A DNA stretch of 64,000 nucleotides, taken from the NCBI RefSeq assembly GCF_000002425.4, contig NC_037264.1, positions 7,355,399 to 7,419,398 of the forward strand, given 5' to 3'. Origin of the DNA: Physcomitrium patens. Lineage: Eukaryota; Streptophyta; Bryopsida; Funariales; Funariaceae. Below the pieces are notes generated by a model. The model was not told where the DNA came from. It did not search any database and saw only the letters and a program-made list of their open reading frames with translations. Shown here in pieces: positions 60,013 to 64,000 of this stretch. A program made the position numbers and the translations under genes. The first letter of the stretch is position 1. The number at the start of each line of letters is the position of its first letter.

Positions 60013-63000
60013 CCTTGGCATTCTCCAAGTTACGAATGTGATCTTGTTGATCCTGCTCTCGAGCTTTAGAAATATCATGTAGTTCTATTTTAAGATGTTC
60101 TAGTCGTCGTTCATACACATCCAATGCTCTTCTGATGCACACCAGGCACTAGTTTAAAAAACCAGATGGTGTAAACAAGGAACGGGAAACAAACATGCAA
60201 TTATTTCTTCAAATATCATATGCTGAAACATGATCATCGTGAATAGAAATATGCTTGAAGCATCTGTATAGCCAAATGTAAATACATGTTCATATTCAAA
60301 GTGTCGTGAATTAATGTTGCCGAGGGAAGTTCGAATTCATAATTGAGCCAACTATCCAAGGAAATACTCGTTCTCACAATCATGATTTGTACCTATACTC
60401 AGCAATTTGAGTGTAAGATTCATGGTTCTTAGACAGTGTATCATTCAGCTGTTCTCGGAGTCCTTCAATTTCTGTTAGTAATTGACCATTTTCCCGTTGG
60501 AAGCTTTTCAGTGCATCAGTGACCTCCTTTACTTTTTCCTTGGATTCAGCTAGTTCTGTACGAAGAGATGTAGACTCCTACACAATTACAATCACTCTAA
60601 GCAAGGCATTTCACCATGGGTTGAAAATTTATAACTGTAATATAATGATAGAATAATACAATGAACCTCACGTTTATTACCTTAGTGAGTTCTTGCATGG
60701 ATTGTGCGTGGCGAGTCTCCATATCGTTACTGGCTTGCTCCATTGCAACCAACATAGCACGCAGGTCAGCCGTTTCCCCTTCTAATGTTCTCCTTAATTC
60801 TCTTTGTTTTTCTTCGTCATAGCGCACATCCGTGAGAGCCTCTTTGATACAAAAGTCAGCTTCTTCTCTGTAAAGGCGCTCACTTTCCTCCTTTTCTCGT
60901 TGCAAAAGGGAAAATTTTAACTCATATTCCTCCTTCAAGCGTGATGCGGTATCCTCCTTCGATTTAACTTTCTGTTGATCCTCCCTGTTCAAAAAATGAA
61001 TTTTTTATAGGATGCTCTGCATACTGGATGGATACGGTTCCCCAAACTTTATGACTAGACATCTGAACAAGTGATTCAGCCAACTATGCAGCCAGGTGTG
61101 CCATCTATAAAAGATGGCATGACGGTTGTAATTGAAGAAGTCATGTCCCCAGAGCTACTTTAAGCAAATACCAGAGGCTTACAATGTTTTTAAGCTAGAT
61201 CCAGCAGATCTGCAATCACGAAGTTTTCATGTAATTGTGTCATCTACCTATTCTTTGCGGTGTACCTCAAGCACTCGAATGTTCCCAAGGAAATGCGATA
61301 AGAAATTCAATTGCTTAGATGTTGCCTACCTCCTGCATGGAAATACGTACCACTCTCTGGTCTCAATCGTATGTAATAACATTTTTCGCTCACATTCCCA
61401 CCCTTGCTCAATTTTCTTCTGTTGCTCCTTCTGAGCATATATATCCTCTCTGCGTGTGACATGTAGTTATGCAACTTCTAACGTCATGACTACAGTGAAA
61501 GTATAGGATGGCACTAGAATGTACATCCATACAGAATTTATCTGAAGTACATGGATTTGACCGTTTGGAACACTGCTGAAAGAAAAAACTCGGGTTCAAT
61601 GATTTTGTTTGAATGAGCATTCGGACAAACTTTCTGTAAAGATGATTTCATTGGAACAAACAGAACCAAAGTTTACACGGTTTATCATAAACAGCATTGA
61701 CAAGAAGATGGACATTTGACGTAAAATATTTACTTACTCCATTCTTCGTAATGAATCCTTGAGGTTTGTGATGATCGAGTCTTTCTCATGTGTGATAGTC
61801 AAGATCTCCTGTTGAGCAACGTCAACCGCATTCATGGATTTCTCCAAGTCTATTTCGAGATGTTTGCACTGCCCCCATCGTACAACGAAATGCATTTGAG
61901 GTAGAATCATGGAGAATTTCAGTGTAATATGTGGGTTAATTAGGAGGTTCTGTCAACAATACTGTCGAAAATCATTCTAAATATCAGAGAAGTATTGTTT
62001 CGGGACAATGTCGAGAACCTATCAAGGAGATTTGCAACAACCTTATGGGCGAGATCAGCAGCCAATTGCTTGGATGTTTGGTCTTCCGCTCTAAAAGCCA
62101 TCAAATCTCGGGAGTGCGCCATCTCTACGCATTGCTTACTAGCTACTGCTAGATCTTTCTCCACCCTACACAGACAGTTATTACGGTCAAGCTTTATGGC
62201 ATGGAAATTCGTGGTCCCTTTGTGCTCATTCTAATGTGAGCACGGTTGACTTCTAGAAAAGTCCAAAAGAAACATACAAGAGGACTACCTTGTTTGTACA
62301 ACGTCTTGAACAAGCTTCTCGAGCTCGACCTTGGAAGTTAATAATTTTCTCTCAAGGGTTTGTACAAGATTTTCCAAATCCTCTGCCTTAGCTGCAAATG
62401 AAACCCAATCTGTAAGTATTGCAACCCATACCCTTGACTGTCAAATGGTGTACAAACTCCACAGTCGTCTTCAATGTGAAAACAGAAAAACATTTTTAGG
62501 GACGTCGAACAGTTTCGGTTACCAGCAAATTCATCTCGCTCTGTCTTTAGTAGACGTTTTTCCTTCTCCTGCTCAAGTTTCTGCAGTTGCGAGAATTTTC
62601 CATCTCAGGATGGTCAATCGTGTTCCAACTCCTCCTGAATAGAAGCAGAAAGTCTATAATCAACAAAATAGACCTGAAAAGAGAACAAACATAAGCTTCA
62701 TATTCTTTTACAGCAAGTCAAATCCATCACAATCAAGAGGTGTGAGACTCATGCGCAGGCCTGAAGCTAACTGTACGCTTCATTACAACTGTTTCCAGAG
62801 GAGTGACTCTAAAAATCTCGGTTAATTTACGTCTTTGAAGATAACCTAAAACTTAAAATGACGAATATCGTAGAATATCACGTCCTATGTAGGAATCTTT
62901 AAATGCTACTCAAGGGTGCCGAAGGCGTTGGAAAAGCGGGATTGACTCTATAAGCGTAGCATGTATCATGGGACGAATGTACCAGAAAATACTGATTGAC

Positions 63001-63889
63001 ATGAAAAGACCTGGACGATAAAAATAAAATCAAAAATCAAAAAAAAAATCAAAAAGCACCTTTCGGCGCCTAGAACATGACTGACATATCATAGATCATT
63101 AAAAGAAGGAAGTACAACGCAAATTATCATGAAATTGTATGCCATTATATGTGAGGAAAGGAATGCAAGCACCAGATCATCTTTGTTCAACAGCATTCGC
63201 TCTTTCTCAAGTTTAGTTTCGTTGAATTCCAAGGATGCTTTCTCCAATACGGCCTGAGAAAAAAACACCATGAACTCAACTAGTAACTTCTCGATTTAAT
63301 ATAAGAATTAGACCAAAAAAAACCTAACAAAATTAAATCTATTAATAGAAACGAGCGGGCAAAATAGAGATGCTAACCTTCTCCTCTTGTAGTCGCAGGC
63401 AGGCTTCATGCAACTGCAAGTTGGAATCTGTCATCTTCAAGTGCAGCCCCTTCAACTGAATCAGTATATGAAAATTGATAGTCAGCAATAGTCGATACTA
63501 AAGTCGATACTTCAGGCTCATCCTAAAACCCAAACAATCATTTTCTTTATCTGAAGAAAGTAGAGTTCGACAATTATGAGGAAAAAGAACATCTAAAAGC
63601 ACAAATCCTAATTCCATTTTATCATTCTAACTTCAGTTACATTGAAGAGATGAGGCAGAGCAGGAAGTTGATTGTAACACAATTCCAGTCTCTTCGACGA
63701 TAGACGATTACTTTACTTTGGGGAATTGTTCCTTACTTCCTCGAAATTGTCACGAAGTGCACAATTGTGTTCCAGAATTTCTTGAAATCTGGCTTCTGGA
63801 CAAATTCCATAATGTGGATCTTCCATCCCCAGCACTGGCAGCTTCCAGTGTTGATCCTCAGATGTATGGTCTTCCTCGTTCATGCAGGC
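58381..63889 (-). CDS. Long coiled-coil protein (unknown function), 5' end uncertain
   Basis: Fourteen exons on the minus strand join without a frame break: 63737-63889, 63378-63455, 63173-63253, 62523-62580, 62289-62391, 62042-62165, 61738-61868, 61351-61449, 60681-60984, 60393-60577, 60014-60131, 59612-59713, 59088-59201, 58381-58677. From the ATG at 63883 this gives 646 residues. An acceptor just before it (CCACAG at 63890-63895) means more 5' exons exist, coding or not. Residues about 40-540 are almost continuous heptad repeats rich in Glu, Lys, Leu, Gln and Arg (e.g. LLQREKEESERLYREEADF, QLLTEIEGLREQLNDTL). The last ~100 residues are non-helical, with PFLPRAGKTLERS and a polar tail. No motor, kinase or membrane segment is present. 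The build resembles centrosomal or ciliary coiled-coil proteins, plausible in a plant with flagellate sperm, but golgin or tether functions are equally possible. Confidence 0.78.
59439..59475. repeat. (TA)n microsatellite
   Basis: About eighteen TA units in an intron of the coiled-coil gene, followed by CATA repeats. Confidence 0.9.
59978..60008. repeat. (TA)n microsatellite next to a splice donor
   Basis: About fifteen TA units ending five bases before exon 60014-60131, so the donor sequence itself (AAG|GTATGTATATA) runs into the repeat. Confidence 0.9.
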
Positions 63890-64000
63890 CTGTGGCAGAA
63901 TTTTTTTCAGTGACAGAAGAGAATAATGATGACTTGGAGCATCGAGACGTCATTCTAAAAGCCCAAACCTTACATACACCTGAAGTAGACACAATTTATA

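Overview
The window looks like nuclear DNA of a non-flowering land plant, most likely a bryophyte such as a moss. That is inference. It rests on GT-AG multi-exon plant genes (MYB-CC factor, RBP45/47-type RNA-binding protein, CCHC zinc-knuckle protein, plastid-type split-barrel protein), low gene density, and long AT-rich tracts filled with chromodomain-bearing Ty3/gypsy retrotransposons.

Layout. 1-4913: a MYB-CC (PHR1-like) gene on the minus strand, with a decayed tandem duplication upstream of it. 4914-15538 and 22585-32892: two arms of an almost perfect inverted repeat of about 10.3 kb. Each arm carries a complete eight-exon RBP45-like gene pointing towards the 7 kb spacer. The left arm contains a 100-N gap flanked by an exact 217-bp duplication, which is an unmerged assembly overlap. 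15539-22584: the spacer, with AT-rich DNA and a gene for a protein with nine CCHC zinc knuckles. 32893-55600: a transposon-rich block. It holds a decayed plus-strand element (33973-39165), a decayed minus-strand element with both LTRs (39230-45407), fragments of the first element's LTR elsewhere, and a young, nearly intact chromovirus (47463-53600) inserted into one of those LTRs with a 5-bp target duplication. 55600-64000: a plus-strand gene for a 363-residue FMN-binding split-barrel (PNPOx-like) protein, converging on a 14-exon minus-strand gene for a long coiled-coil protein.

Most interesting points. The LTRs of the young chromovirus hold dense arrays of perfect heat-shock elements (alternating GAA/TTC) upstream of a TATA box, suggesting a heat-responsive retrotransposon. 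The same element has an extra small ORF after its chromodomain. The inverted duplication of the RBP45-like gene is either very recent, homogenised by conversion, or partly an assembly product. The zinc-knuckle protein begins with a sequence resembling the UAP56-binding motif of mRNA export adaptors. Exon models were built by hand from splice consensus, conserved protein motifs and reading-frame continuity. Distances and percentages are estimates by eye.
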